Origin: Streptomyces sp. AA1529
Lineage (GTDB): Bacteria; Actinomycetota; Actinomycetes; Streptomycetales; Streptomycetaceae
Assembly: GCF_000280905.1 (NCBI RefSeq)
Contig: NZ_ALAP01000019.1
Coordinates: forward strand, 1-64,000
DNA length: 64,000 nucleotides
Direction: 5' to 3'
This document shows, in pieces, positions 15,849 to 23,230 of this stretch; the stretch's first letter is position 1; the number at the start of each line of letters is the position of its first letter. The notes under the pieces are model-generated. The model had not been told where the DNA came from and did not search any database. It saw only the letters and a program-made list of their open reading frames with translations. The position numbers were made by a program, and so were the translations under genes.

Positions 15849-16382
15849 ATGAGCAGTCGGTTGCGCAGGCTGGTGGTGGACGGGCGGGAGTTCACCTGGT
15901 CGGGCCGCATCCTCCAGGTGGCCGGTGAGCGCGACTGCCACAGATGTGTCCGGCTCCGCATCTGGGGCGCGGGGAGGAACAGCCGGGCCCTCCAGGCGGA
16001 TCTGTTGTCCAGGGCGGTCCTGCCGTGGGGCTGTGCGACCGACTCCGAATATCCCCACCCAGCCGACGTACGAAAGGTCATCGAGTATGCGCTGTCGCGC
16101 GGTTGGGACCCCGTCCCAGCGGGTGGAACATTCTTCCTGAGCGAGGCAGAACACGGATCGGCGTTCGAGTCGGACCGCTTCCTGCTCACCGACCGCCTCC
16201 GGGACGCTGCAGCACCGGACCCGACCACCCGGGTGCTGCGCGCCTTCGACGAAAAGCGCACCGGCTCTCCCGGCACCGATTCACCCGGCACCGGCTTGCC
16301 CGGCACCGGCGCCCAGCGCTCGTCCGAGGACCGATCCGGCTCCACGGCCCCGGCCCGGGACAGCGGGAGCCCCGAGTTGTAG
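15849..16382 (+). CDS. Conserved Streptomyces hypothetical protein
   Basis: 177 aa. The conserved part (1-125) begins MSSRLRRLVVDGREFTWSG and includes CHRCVRLRIWGAGRNSRALQ and HPADVRKVIEYALSRGWDP. The tail (about 135-177) is Ser/Pro/Gly-rich with three copies of a 5-residue repeat (SPGTD, SPGTG, LPGTG) encoded by 15-bp units. I recall similar proteins in other Streptomyces but know no function. It has its own SD-like GGGGGACGAC before ATG. Confidence 0.7.
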   Translation: MSSRLRRLVVDGREFTWSGRILQVAGERDCHRCVRLRIWGAGRNSRALQADLLSRAVLPWGCATDSEYPHPADVRKVIEYALSRGWDPVPAGGTFFLSEAEHGSAFESDRFLLTDRLRDAAAPDPTTRVLRAFDEKRTGSPGTDSPGTGLPGTGAQRSSEDRSGSTAPARDSGSPEL

Positions 16383-16434
16383 AGTGCTCTCTTCGCCAGG
16401 CCCCCTGCGCGGAGTCCCACCGGCAGGTCGCTTC

Positions 16435-17232
16435 ATGTCCCTCCCTCCTGACTCCGATCCGTACACCGCGTGGCGGCACGCGGTGGCGGAGGCCGACCGG
16501 GTCTTCGCCTCGCCTCCCGCACTCGACCGTCCGGTGGACGGCTGTACGTACTGCACCCCGGAATCGGAGCTGCACATCCTCGGCGGCGAGCCCGCTGCCG
16601 TGCCGGACGATCTCCTCGGGCACTTCCTGCGTGAGGTCCCCAGCCACTGGGAGGCCGACCAGTACCCCGTCCTGTGGCGTCGCCTCATGCCCCGCGCGCT
16701 GCGCTACTGGGGACCGGACGGGCACGGCGCAGATCCCTCGGAGGAGCTCGGTCGTCTCGGCCGGCTCGGTGCCGGATTCGCCGACTGGCCGGCGCCCGAA
16801 CGTGCCGCTGCGGAGCAGGCCTTCCGCGCACTGCTGGCCATCGCTCTGGTCGACGGTCGTCCCCCTTCGGACCTCACCCAGCTCGTCGAGGGAATCGCGC
16901 ATGCGACGGAGGGTGTGGAACCGTGGTTGGCTCACCTCGCCGGGCTTTCCGGACCAGCGGCGGATGCCGGGCTCGTCCGTCTCGCTCTCGACTGGGCGAC
17001 CGAGCTCCTCTGGGAGGAGTTCGAGTTCACGTGGTGGCACGAGGGCGATCCCCAGGTGGTTGCCGCCTGGCTTCCCACGCAGCGACCCCGCATCGCCGCC
17101 TTTGCCCGGCGTCATCCGAGGTGCAAGACCGCGGCGGACGCGCTGATCGCCGTAGACCGCCTCCGGGCCGGTGGCCACAGCCCATGGCTGTACCCGTACG
17201 GAATGAACGAGTTGCTCGGCCTGGTCCCATGA
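16435..17232 (+). CDS. Hypothetical protein
   Basis: 265-aa soluble acidic protein with many Trp, Leu and Glu residues, e.g. CTYCTPESELHILGG near residue 35 and WATELLWEEFEFTWWHEGDP near 190. It looks all-helical with no catalytic motif. ATG 16435 (MSLPPDSDPYTAWRHAV) is preferred; a GTG at 16384 extends the frame by 17 uninformative residues. It starts 52 bp after the preceding hypothetical. Confidence 0.65.
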   Translation: MSLPPDSDPYTAWRHAVAEADRVFASPPALDRPVDGCTYCTPESELHILGGEPAAVPDDLLGHFLREVPSHWEADQYPVLWRRLMPRALRYWGPDGHGADPSEELGRLGRLGAGFADWPAPERAAAEQAFRALLAIALVDGRPPSDLTQLVEGIAHATEGVEPWLAHLAGLSGPAADAGLVRLALDWATELLWEEFEFTWWHEGDPQVVAAWLPTQRPRIAAFARRHPRCKTAADALIAVDRLRAGGHSPWLYPYGMNELLGLVP

Positions 17233-17472
17233 AACCGAGGGCGGAGCACCCGCGACACGTCGTCCGACCGGGTGGCCGGCGCCGGACGCGACGGCATGGC
17301 CGGATGAGCTGACGCGCCGGGCCGCCCGGAGGAGTGCGTGGGCCGCTCCCGGTCGCGCTCCGGGACGGTGGCCGCGGCACCTCCGGCTGCCCGGATCCCC
17401 GGACTGCCCGACGCCGATGTCGGCAACGGCTCCCGGCCGCAGTGGAACGGTTCGGGTGTCCGCATGCGTCGT

Positions 17473-17509
17473 CCCTCTCCAGGGCACGGCGGTTGTGCCC
17501 CGGAGAGGG
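17473..17509 (+). promoter_or_regulatory. RNA hairpin sequestering the ribosome-binding site of the diiron gene
   Basis: Arms CCCTCTCCAGGGCAC (17473-17487) and GTGCCCCGGAGAGGG (17495-17509) pair over 15 positions with one A-C mismatch, around a 7-base loop. The 3' arm contains the SD sequence GGAGAGGGG (17502-17510), six bases before the GTG start at 17517. Folded mRNA would therefore hide the SD. Confidence 0.65.
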
Positions 17510-17516
17510 GAACCGG

Positions 17517-18248
17517 GTGGATACAGGTGGCTTCGCCAAGTGGACAAGGCGGTTCGAGGACGAGCACGCGCGCCGGCAGGCGCTGGGCGATCCGGACTGG
17601 GAGCAGGGCGCGACGCTGCCGCCGGCGGTGTGGACCAGCATCCAGCGCTTCCAGGTCGGCGAGGACGGTGACGGCGCCAACCTGATCGGCAAAGCGGACC
17701 AGGCCGGCGACCCCGACTACGGGCAGGCGGTGCGGCTCTTCATAGCCGAGGAACAGAACCACGCCCGTCTCCTCGCCAGGCTGCTGACGGCGGGAGGCGT
17801 GGCGACGCTGCCCGGACACTGGAGCGACGTCGTCTTCGTACGGTTGCGGCGTCTCCTGGGCCTCCGTACCGAACTGCTGATGCTGATGATCGCGGAGGTG
17901 GTGGCGCTGCGCTATTACCGCGTCCTCCGTGACGGCACCGACGACGCGCTCACCTCGGAGGTGGCGGGGCGGATCCTGGCCGACGAGCAGCGCCACGTCC
18001 CCTTCCACTGCGAACGACTGCACGCCTCCCTGGCCGAGCTGCCCCGGCCGGTGCGCCGCCCGACGATGGCCCTGTGGCGGCTTCTGCTGCGCGCGGTCTC
18101 TCTCGTCGTCGTCGCCGACCACGGTTCGGCACTGCGCCGACTCGGCATCAAGCGGATGCGGTTCGTCGCCGATGTCATGGCCTCGTCCCACGAGGTGGTC
18201 TCCGCAGTACTGTCGCCCCGCCCGGATGCCTGGACGAATGCGGGCTGA
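17517..18248 (+). CDS. Ferritin-like diiron protein
   Basis: 243-aa helical protein with paired E/H motifs of the ferritin-like superfamily: AVRLFIAEEQNHARLLARL (about residues 70-88), LMLMIAEVVALRYYRVL (about 121-137) and AGRILADEQRHVPFHCERL (about 150-168). The two EExxH/DExxH motifs and the central Glu give a carboxylate-bridged diiron site. Possible roles are an oxidase, desaturase or oxygenase; the substrate is unknown. GTG 17517 is supported by GGAGAGGGG upstream, which is buried in a hairpin. Confidence 0.75.
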   Translation: MDTGGFAKWTRRFEDEHARRQALGDPDWEQGATLPPAVWTSIQRFQVGEDGDGANLIGKADQAGDPDYGQAVRLFIAEEQNHARLLARLLTAGGVATLPGHWSDVVFVRLRRLLGLRTELLMLMIAEVVALRYYRVLRDGTDDALTSEVAGRILADEQRHVPFHCERLHASLAELPRPVRRPTMALWRLLLRAVSLVVVADHGSALRRLGIKRMRFVADVMASSHEVVSAVLSPRPDAWTNAG

Positions 18249-18338
18249 CAACAGTCACGACCGCGCGGGAATCGGGACCGGCGCGGTGCGACGACCACTC
18301 CTCCGGGGCCCGCCCCCCTTCCGGAACCGGGGAATCAC

Positions 18339-18995
18339 GTGCAGTCGCCCCCCGAGGGGTGGTTCCCCTGCCCTTGCTGCGGACACCGGATGTTCGGCGA
18401 GATGGGGGGATACGAGATCTGTTCCGTGTGCTTCTGGGAGGACGATCTCGTGCAAGTGCGCCGGCCCTCGATGGGCTGGGGGGCGAATGCCGTCCCGTTG
18501 ATCGTGGCCCAGCAGAACTACCGGCGATTCGGCGCGATGGAAGAGCGGTTCCGCAAGAAGGTGCAGCAGCCGAAGGACGACGAACCGCTCGATCCGGGCC
18601 GGCGGCCGATCGACCCCACGCGGGACTCCTTCGAGGACACAGGCAGCAGCGCGCCGTGGCCCGAGGACCTGACAGCGCTCTACTGGTGGCGTCCCACCTT
18701 CTGGCGGCGCAGCCGGCGGCCGGCGGCGGACCCCGGACAACCGGCGCCGGCAAAGCCCACGGCGTGGTGCTGCTGCTCCCGGACGTCGCGCACGCCGACC
18801 GGAACTCCCGGCTCCGGCCGGTCGACCTGGACAGCGCCGGCGTCCCGGGGCAGAACAAGCCCCATGCCCGCCCGCGCTTCCGCCCGCGGCCCCCGCTCCT
18901 CGACGTCGACGGAGACGGCTCTCTCGACGTCGCGGCCACCACCACGTACGACCCCCGGCACTTCTGGCTGCTCCCCGGCTCGGCCGCGGGCCTGA
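18339..18995 (+). CDS. CPCC-type cysteine-rich protein with an abnormal C-terminal extension
   Basis: The first ~128 residues match the cysteine-rich CPCC family: FPCPCCGHRMFGEMGGYEIC and CFWEDD give two CxxC zinc-binding pairs, and the domain ends APWPEDLTALYWWRPTFWRR. Family members I recall stop right after WRPTFWRR. Here no stop follows and the frame runs on for about 85 Ser/Arg/Pro-rich residues that look like an out-of-frame reading of other coding sequence. The original stop appears lost by a deletion or fusion at about 18710-18745. GTG start at 18339. Confidence 0.65.
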   Translation: MQSPPEGWFPCPCCGHRMFGEMGGYEICSVCFWEDDLVQVRRPSMGWGANAVPLIVAQQNYRRFGAMEERFRKKVQQPKDDEPLDPGRRPIDPTRDSFEDTGSSAPWPEDLTALYWWRPTFWRRSRRPAADPGQPAPAKPTAWCCCSRTSRTPTGTPGSGRSTWTAPASRGRTSPMPARASARGPRSSTSTETALSTSRPPPRTTPGTSGCSPARPRA

Positions 18996-19048
18996 ACACC
19001 GAGGCCGCCCGGCGGCTCTCCCGAGAGGATCTGGGCGTCCCGCGCTGA
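18743..19048 (+). pseudogene. 3' remnant of an FG-GAP/VCBS-repeat protein gene
   Basis: In another frame than the CPCC extension, codons with strong Streptomyces third-position bias encode HGVVLLLPDVAHADRN, then LLDVDGDGSLDVAATTTYDP and FWLLPGSAAGLNTE, ending at the TGA at 19046. DxDGDGxxD followed by LLPGSAAGL is the FG-GAP/VCBS calcium-binding repeat. There is no start codon or signal peptide for it, so it is probably the end of a larger secreted-protein gene joined to the CPCC gene by deletion. Confidence 0.5.
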
Positions 19049-19114
19049 GTGCGTCGGCGGGCAGGTCCCGCGGCGGGTGAGGTGAGCAGGGCGTGTATGC
19101 GGCAGGACTGGTGG

Positions 19115-19690
19115 TCAGCCGGCAGGGTTAGAGGTGTGCCGCTTGTTGGCGAGGAAGCGGGCCTTCTTCTCACGGTTCCCGCAGGTGTTCATGTCGCACC
19201 ACCTGCGGGTGCGGGATCGGCTGGTGTCGAAGAATGCGGCCCGGCACGTCGGTGATGCGCACAGGGCCATCCGCCCTTCTCGCTCTCCCGAGATGATGCT
19301 GACCGCGTCGGCGGCGATCACGCTGAGCGCGTCTTCCACGTGAGCGGAACGCAGCTGCCACAGCTGGCCACCCGAGGAGTCGAGGATCGGCGAGGCCGCG
19401 CCGCGCGTACTGCAGTCATTGATGACGCGGACGGCCGCGGGGGGAAGCGGATCCTGGTTCGCGGCGGCGGTGGCGGCCGCATGAATGGATTCCCGCAGTT
19501 CTCGAGCACGGTCGAGCTGGGATTCGGTGCAGGAGTCGACCGTGAGTCCGTTGCCCTCCAGCCAGTCCACGAGTCGGGACGGCACGGGGATGCGCTCCAG
19601 TCTCTCGCCGCAGCGCTCCGTCAGAGTCGCCGTGAAGCTGGTCGCCAGCACCTTGCCAGGGCGGAACTCAGGGTAGTGCGCGACAGACAT
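19115..19690 (-). CDS. CGNR zinc-finger (ABATE-domain) regulator 2
   Basis: 191-aa putative transcription factor, same family as the gene at 14107. The finger is CASPTCRAAFFDTSRSRTRRWC ... CGNREKKARF (about residues 145-180). ATG 19690 (MSVAHYPEFRPG) is chosen because the start codon is immediately followed upstream by a 21-bp palindrome and the longer frame encodes operator sequence. Three matched palindromes upstream suggest autoregulation and control of the rightward gene at 19833. Confidence 0.85.
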   Translation of the reverse strand: MSVAHYPEFRPGKVLATSFTATLTERCGERLERIPVPSRLVDWLEGNGLTVDSCTESQLDRARELRESIHAAATAAANQDPLPPAAVRVINDCSTRGAASPILDSSGGQLWQLRSAHVEDALSVIAADAVSIISGEREGRMALCASPTCRAAFFDTSRSRTRRWCDMNTCGNREKKARFLANKRHTSNPAG

Positions 19691-19711
19691 GGAACCATCT
19701 TCGCTGGTTCC
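19691..19711. promoter_or_regulatory. Operator 1 of three (7-7-7 palindrome)
   Basis: Perfect inverted repeat GGAACCA-N7-TGGTTCC abutting the start codon of CGNR regulator 2. A bound protein would cover its leader and probable start site; a TATATC -10-like box lies just upstream (complement of about 19718-19724). Confidence 0.75.
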
Positions 19712-19750
19712 GTCTCGATATACAAGTCCCGGCGGCTGCGCGACGGGCGT

Positions 19751-19771
19751 GGAACCACCTGACCTGGTTGC
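19751..19771. promoter_or_regulatory. Operator 2 of three (7-7-7 palindrome)
   Basis: GGAACCA-N7-TGGTTGC: same geometry as operator 1 with one arm mismatch, 60 bp from it. Confidence 0.7.
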
Positions 19772-19792
19772 GGCCTGCATCGCGGGCACGCC

Positions 19793-19813
19793 GGAACCGC
19801 CACACCCGGTTCC
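19793..19813. promoter_or_regulatory. Operator 3 of three (7-7-7 palindrome)
   Basis: GGAACCG-N7-CGGTTCC, perfect arms, 42 bp (four helical turns) from operator 2 and 19 bp before the rightward ATG at 19833. Confidence 0.7.
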
Positions 19814-19832
19814 AGGTCGACTCGGAGAGCTC

Positions 19833-20060
19833 ATGACGGTCCTCGCCCCTGCACGGCCCGCCGTCCCCCGGAAGATCCTCTTCCCGCTGCTCCTCATCCC
19901 CGTGTTCCTCGGCGGTTTGGACTCGACGCTGTTCCACTCCAATGCCTATGACCTGCCCGTGCCGGCCGATTCTTGGCGCCTGCGGTTCATCGACGGATAT
20001 GCGACAGCGCTCGCCGCGAGCGCTGTCCTCGGCTCCCGTCATCGAGTCCCGCTCGATCAT
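19833..20060 (+). pseudogene. Truncated membrane-protein gene behind the CGNR operators
   Basis: ATG 19833 opens a plausible coding stretch: MTVLAPARPAVPRKILFPLL with a first hydrophobic segment LLLIPVFLGGLDSTLF, then YATALAASAVLG as the start of a second. After about residue 70 the frame loses coding character and runs on as an antisense shadow of the MerR gene. I take it as the 5' fragment of a membrane-protein gene; the exact break point is uncertain. Confidence 0.4.
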
Positions 20061-20205
20061 GACGCACGCTCCCGCGAGGTGCCCGGCCATCCGGCCTCCC
20101 CCGGTCAGCAGGTCAGCACTGTGCCGACCGGTCCGGTCCGTGCGAGGGCTTCGAGTGCCCGTGAGCGCGGCGGGGGCGCCTGCCGCGCTCACGGCACCGT
20201 TCGCT

Positions 20206-20565
20206 TCAGGGGGTGGCGCCGGGAAGGGCCGTTTCGCGGCGGAGGGCCTGGAGGGTTTCGCGCTCGCGCTCGATGTCGCGCTGCTTCGCCGCGAGCCGCT
20301 CGGCCTGCTCGGCGAACAGCCGCTCCATCTCGCCGTTGCGTTTCTCGGGCGGCGCGTCCAGGCAGGGCAGCACCTGGTCGATGGTGCTGCTGCCCAGGCC
20401 CGCCGCGAACAGGTGCTGGATCATCACCACGCGGTCCACCATCGACGGGTCGAAGTCCCGCCATCCGCCCGAAGTGCGCTCGGAGCGGATCAGACCGTGC
20501 TCCTCGTAGTACCGGAGAGAACGGCTGCTCACCCCGGTTGCCTCCGCCAACTCGCCTATCCGCAT
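20206..20565 (-). CDS. MerR-family transcriptional regulator
   Basis: 119-aa activator/repressor. MRIGELAEATGVSSRSLRYY is the canonical MerR helix-turn-helix, followed by EEHGLIRSERTSGGWRDFDP. A long dimerisation coiled coil ends at about residue 115. No conserved C-terminal cysteine metal site is seen, so it is of the drug/redox-sensing rather than the mercury type. RBS AGGAGGAG precedes the ATG. It is divergent from the DsbA-deaminase-SMR cluster, its probable target. Confidence 0.9.
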   Translation of the reverse strand: MRIGELAEATGVSSRSLRYYEEHGLIRSERTSGGWRDFDPSMVDRVVMIQHLFAAGLGSSTIDQVLPCLDAPPEKRNGEMERLFAEQAERLAAKQRDIERERETLQALRRETALPGATP

Positions 20566-20607
20566 GGCTCCTCCTGGCCGCCCGTCGAGTAACCGGGGCC
20601 GGCGGCG

Positions 20608-20626
20608 TTGCACCTGACACCGGTGT
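20608..20626. promoter_or_regulatory. Candidate MerR operator in the divergent promoter
   Basis: A perfect palindrome ACACCGGTGT (20617-20626) lies just after TTGCAC (20608-20613), a -35-like box toward the dsbA-like gene. MerR proteins bind dyads inside long-spacer promoters; no clear -10 is visible, so this is tentative. Confidence 0.35.
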
Positions 20627-20686
20627 GAAGACCGAAGGTACAGGCACGGCGCACACAAGGTACGCCGGAGGAAAGCGGAGGCGAAC

Positions 20687-21283
20687 ATGGCAGCAAAGAT
20701 CCACATCTGGTCCGACTACGTCTGCCCGTTCTGCCTGATCGCCGACGAGCTGATCGAGCGGGCAGTGACCGACCTCCCGGAGGTCGAAGTGGTGCACCAC
20801 CCCCACGAGCTGCGCCCTCGCCCCACGCCCACCCTGCGCCCGGAGGACCCGTACCTGCCCGAGATCTGGAACCGTGCCGTCTACCCGATGGCCCGGCACC
20901 ACCGGATCCCGATGCAGCTGCCCAGCGTCTCCCCCCAGCCCTACACCGAACTCGCCTTCCGAGGCGCCCAGTACGCCCAGGAGCACGGCCGTGGACACGC
21001 CTACCACCAGCGTCTGATGGCGGCCTTCTTCCGGGAGGACCTCGACATCGGGGACCGGGCAGTCCTGGCACGCCTGGCCGAAGAGGCCGGCCTGGACCCG
21101 GCCGGCTACACCCAGGCCCTGGACGACGAGTGGTACGCCGAGCGGCACCGGGCGGCCCTGGCCGAGTCGGCACGGCAGAAGATCACCGTCGTACCGACCC
21201 TCGTGATCGGCGAGCGGCGCATCGAAGGCGTGGCCACCGAAGGGGTCATCCGCCGCGCCCTGGAAGACCTGGCCGTGTCATGA
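20687..21283 (+). CDS. DsbA-family (FrnE-like) thiol oxidoreductase
   Basis: 198-aa thioredoxin-fold protein starting MAAKIHIWSDYVCPFCLIAD, with the active-site CPFC at residues 13-16 after the first strand. The cis-proline loop is KITVVPTLVIGERRIEG (about 165-181). No signal peptide, so it is cytoplasmic, like FrnE-type disulfide isomerases. RBS GGAGG is well placed. First gene of a rightward cluster; its stop overlaps the start of the deaminase gene (ATGA). Confidence 0.88.
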   Translation: MAAKIHIWSDYVCPFCLIADELIERAVTDLPEVEVVHHPHELRPRPTPTLRPEDPYLPEIWNRAVYPMARHHRIPMQLPSVSPQPYTELAFRGAQYAQEHGRGHAYHQRLMAAFFREDLDIGDRAVLARLAEEAGLDPAGYTQALDDEWYAERHRAALAESARQKITVVPTLVIGERRIEGVATEGVIRRALEDLAVS

Positions 21284-21765
21284 ACGAACCCACCCGTGCC
21301 CCATGGGACCTGATGACCAAGGCCGTGGAGCTCTGCATCCAGCATGTCGACTCCGGCGGGCCCCCCTTCGTCGGGCAACTGCTCCACTCCGACGGCCAGG
21401 TCTCCGCACCCGGCGTGAATCTCGTCCTGGAAACCGGCGATCCCACCGCCCACGCCGAGATCACCGCGATCCGGCAGGCCGTGCGCGAGTACGGACCCGC
21501 CGGGATCCGGGGAGCCGTACTCCTGGCGACCGGTGAACCCTGCGGCATGTGCTACCGCTTCGCCGCCGCCCACGGCATCGCCGAGGTCCACTACGCGGTG
21601 GGCCGCGACACGGCTGCCGCATGGGGCTTCGACTACCGGTCCGGATACCCGAGCGGCGGGACCGAGCCGCTTTCCCTGGAGCGGGATGCCCGGCAGCTGC
21701 CCGTGAGGCGGGCGCTGGTGCCCTTCACCCGCTACCGCGCCCTGCACCACCCCGCGTCCATCTGA
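21280..21765 (+). CDS. Nucleoside/cytidine deaminase-superfamily protein
   Basis: 161-aa zinc deaminase fold. The zinc-binding and proton-shuttle motif is HAEITAIRQA (about residues 51-60) and the second zinc motif is PCGMC (about 88-92), as in guanine, cytosine and tRNA adenosine deaminases. The substrate is not deducible by eye. Start codon overlaps the stop of the DsbA-like gene, so the two are co-translated. Confidence 0.86.
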   Translation: MNEPTRAPWDLMTKAVELCIQHVDSGGPPFVGQLLHSDGQVSAPGVNLVLETGDPTAHAEITAIRQAVREYGPAGIRGAVLLATGEPCGMCYRFAAAHGIAEVHYAVGRDTAAAWGFDYRSGYPSGGTEPLSLERDARQLPVRRALVPFTRYRALHHPASI

Positions 21766-21810
21766 CGCTTCTGAACCACTCCGTGAACCACACATCCGGA
21801 AGGACCCGTC

Positions 21811-22131
21811 ATGCACTGGCTCTACCTCGCCATCGCCGTCGTCTTCGAGATCGCCGTGGCCGTCTCCGCGGGCAAGGCCCAGGGCTTCACCCGCCTCGGC
21901 TGGTCGGTCGCCACGCTGGTCAGCGGCGGCATCGCCACCTACGTCCTGAGCCTGGCACTGATCACCTTCGAGGTCGGGGTCGGCTACGCGATCTGGACCT
22001 CCGCCGCCGGCGTCGGGATCGTCTTCCTGGGAGCCCTCTTCTTCGGCCAGCGTTTCGACTGGCGCAAGCTCCTCGGGATCGCCGCCGTCATCGCCGGTGT
22101 CGTCGGGCTCCAGCTCACCGGTACCGCCTGA
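21811..22131 (+). CDS. SMR-family (DMT) transporter subunit 1
   Basis: 106-aa four-helix small multidrug resistance protein. The membrane-embedded glutamate is in TM1 (VVFEIAVAVSAGKAQGFTRL, about residue 13). GVGYAIWTSAAGVG (about 54-67) is the family's third-helix motif, close to Gdx/SugE guanidinium exporters. Its length is normal. Good RBS (GGAAGGA). It is followed by a second SMR gene, as in two-component pairs (YkkCD, EbrAB). Confidence 0.9.
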   Translation: MHWLYLAIAVVFEIAVAVSAGKAQGFTRLGWSVATLVSGGIATYVLSLALITFEVGVGYAIWTSAAGVGIVFLGALFFGQRFDWRKLLGIAAVIAGVVGLQLTGTA

Positions 22132-22187
22132 TCCCCTCCACGGGGCCCACCCCACTTCGTTGCCACACACGCCCGAGAGGAACCCCC

Positions 22188-22634
22188 ATGTCCACCGCCA
22201 CCGCCACCACCGCCGCCACCACAACCGCCACCACAACCGCCACCGCCGCCACCGTCGGTCCGAGCCCCGCCGCCGCAGCCGGCAAGCGCACCCGGGCCTG
22301 GCTGGTCCTCCTGCTCGCCGGAATCCTCGAAGTCGGCTACGCCCTCGCGGTGGGCGGCAGCCAGGGATTCACCATCCTGTCCTGGTCGATCGTCGCGGTG
22401 GTGTTCTTCCTGCTCACCCTGCTGGCCCTGAGCATCTCCCTGCGCACCATCGACGTCGGCATCGGCTACGCGGTGTGGGCCGGGATCGGCGCCGTCGGAG
22501 CCGCCCTGCTCGGCCCGGTCTTCTTCCCCGAGACCCTCACCCTGGGCAAGGCCGCCTGGCTCGCGCTGATCATCGGCGGCGTCGTCTGGCTGAAGCTCTC
22601 CGACCGGCCCACCGCCGAGTCCACCGAGCGGTAG
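22188..22634 (+). CDS. SMR-family (DMT) transporter subunit 2 with Ala/Thr-rich N-tail
   Basis: 148 aa. About 34 residues of N-terminal Ala/Thr repeats (TATATTAATTTATTTATAAT) precede a complete four-helix SMR domain. The conserved glutamate is in LLLAGILEVGYALAVGGSQGF, and VGIGYAVWAGIGAVGAALLG matches the SugE/Gdx signature. With the preceding subunit it probably forms a heterodimeric exporter of guanidinium-like or quaternary cations. The tail is unusual for a family of about 105 aa and is encoded by a triplet-rich ACC repeat; an initiation site nearer the domain cannot be excluded. Confidence 0.87.
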   Translation: MSTATATTAATTTATTTATAATVGPSPAAAAGKRTRAWLVLLLAGILEVGYALAVGGSQGFTILSWSIVAVVFFLLTLLALSISLRTIDVGIGYAVWAGIGAVGAALLGPVFFPETLTLGKAAWLALIIGGVVWLKLSDRPTAESTER

Positions 22635-23003
22635 AGCAGCAGTGGGACCCCGCCGCCATCACGGCGCGGAAGGTCCTCCCGTACGAGCCGCACCCCAAGA
22701 CCCGGCCCTTGCCCCAGGGACCGGGTCGGGCCTCTGCCTGGAGGGGCGGGACAGGACAAAGCCATGCGTTCTTCAAGGGAACCCTGCTTCCGCGCAGCGA
22801 CCTCCTGGGCAAGCGGCCTCACCATGCAGGAGCCGTTGACCTTCGACGAACCGGTGCTGCTCAGCTCCCCACGGGCCGTAGGCGCCTGCCAGCGGCCGCA
22901 GAGCTACCGCTACTCGAGGATTGAAGACCTGCGCCAGGCAACCGAAGCCTCACCCTTCACGAGCGCAGCCGTGCGTTGGTTGCTGACCTGGGTCTTCGTC
23001 GTG
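22635..23003. other. Intergenic region between the SMR pair and the first tRNA-Gly remnant
   Basis: No convincing gene in about 370 bp. The last 40 bp (about 22964-23003) resemble a degraded copy of the hairpin and leader found beside the other two tRNA-Gly copies (GCTGACCTGGGTCTTCGTCG). Confidence 0.4.
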
Positions 23004-23045
23004 GAGCGGGCGACGGGAATCGAACTTGCGCTCTGAGTTTGGGAA
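23004..23045 (-). repeat. tRNA-Gly(CCC) 3'-half remnant, att-like copy 1
   Basis: 42-bp direct repeat of the tRNA-Gly 3' part (anticodon loop to acceptor end) with 3 mismatches to the gene at 31144. It shares the TCA after the repeat with copy 2. Oldest-looking of the three copies. Confidence 0.8.
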
Positions 23046-23230
23046 TCACGGGATGGTCGACCGGGTACCTCGCTGACCAGCGCAAAGGAGCACTGGCAGC
23101 AAGCTGCCGGGTTGCCGCAGCACCGTCGTTGACCGTTGTTCACCGCCCTGCCTGGTGTCTGGTGCGGAACTCGGCGCACTGCCGACCAATGCGCCCCAGG
23201 GGCCAGTGCCTCGAAGCAGGATCTGTTCAC

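Noticed and set aside
16264..16312. LPGTG at the end of the 177-aa protein as a sortase signal
   Set aside because: There is no signal peptide, and no hydrophobic segment or basic tail after it. It is one variant of an SPGTG repeat.
20566..20686. Guanidine riboswitch before the DsbA-SMR cluster
   Set aside because: No conserved ACGA/GGG-type loops of known guanidine riboswitches were seen, and the SMR genes are three genes downstream of a MerR-type promoter.
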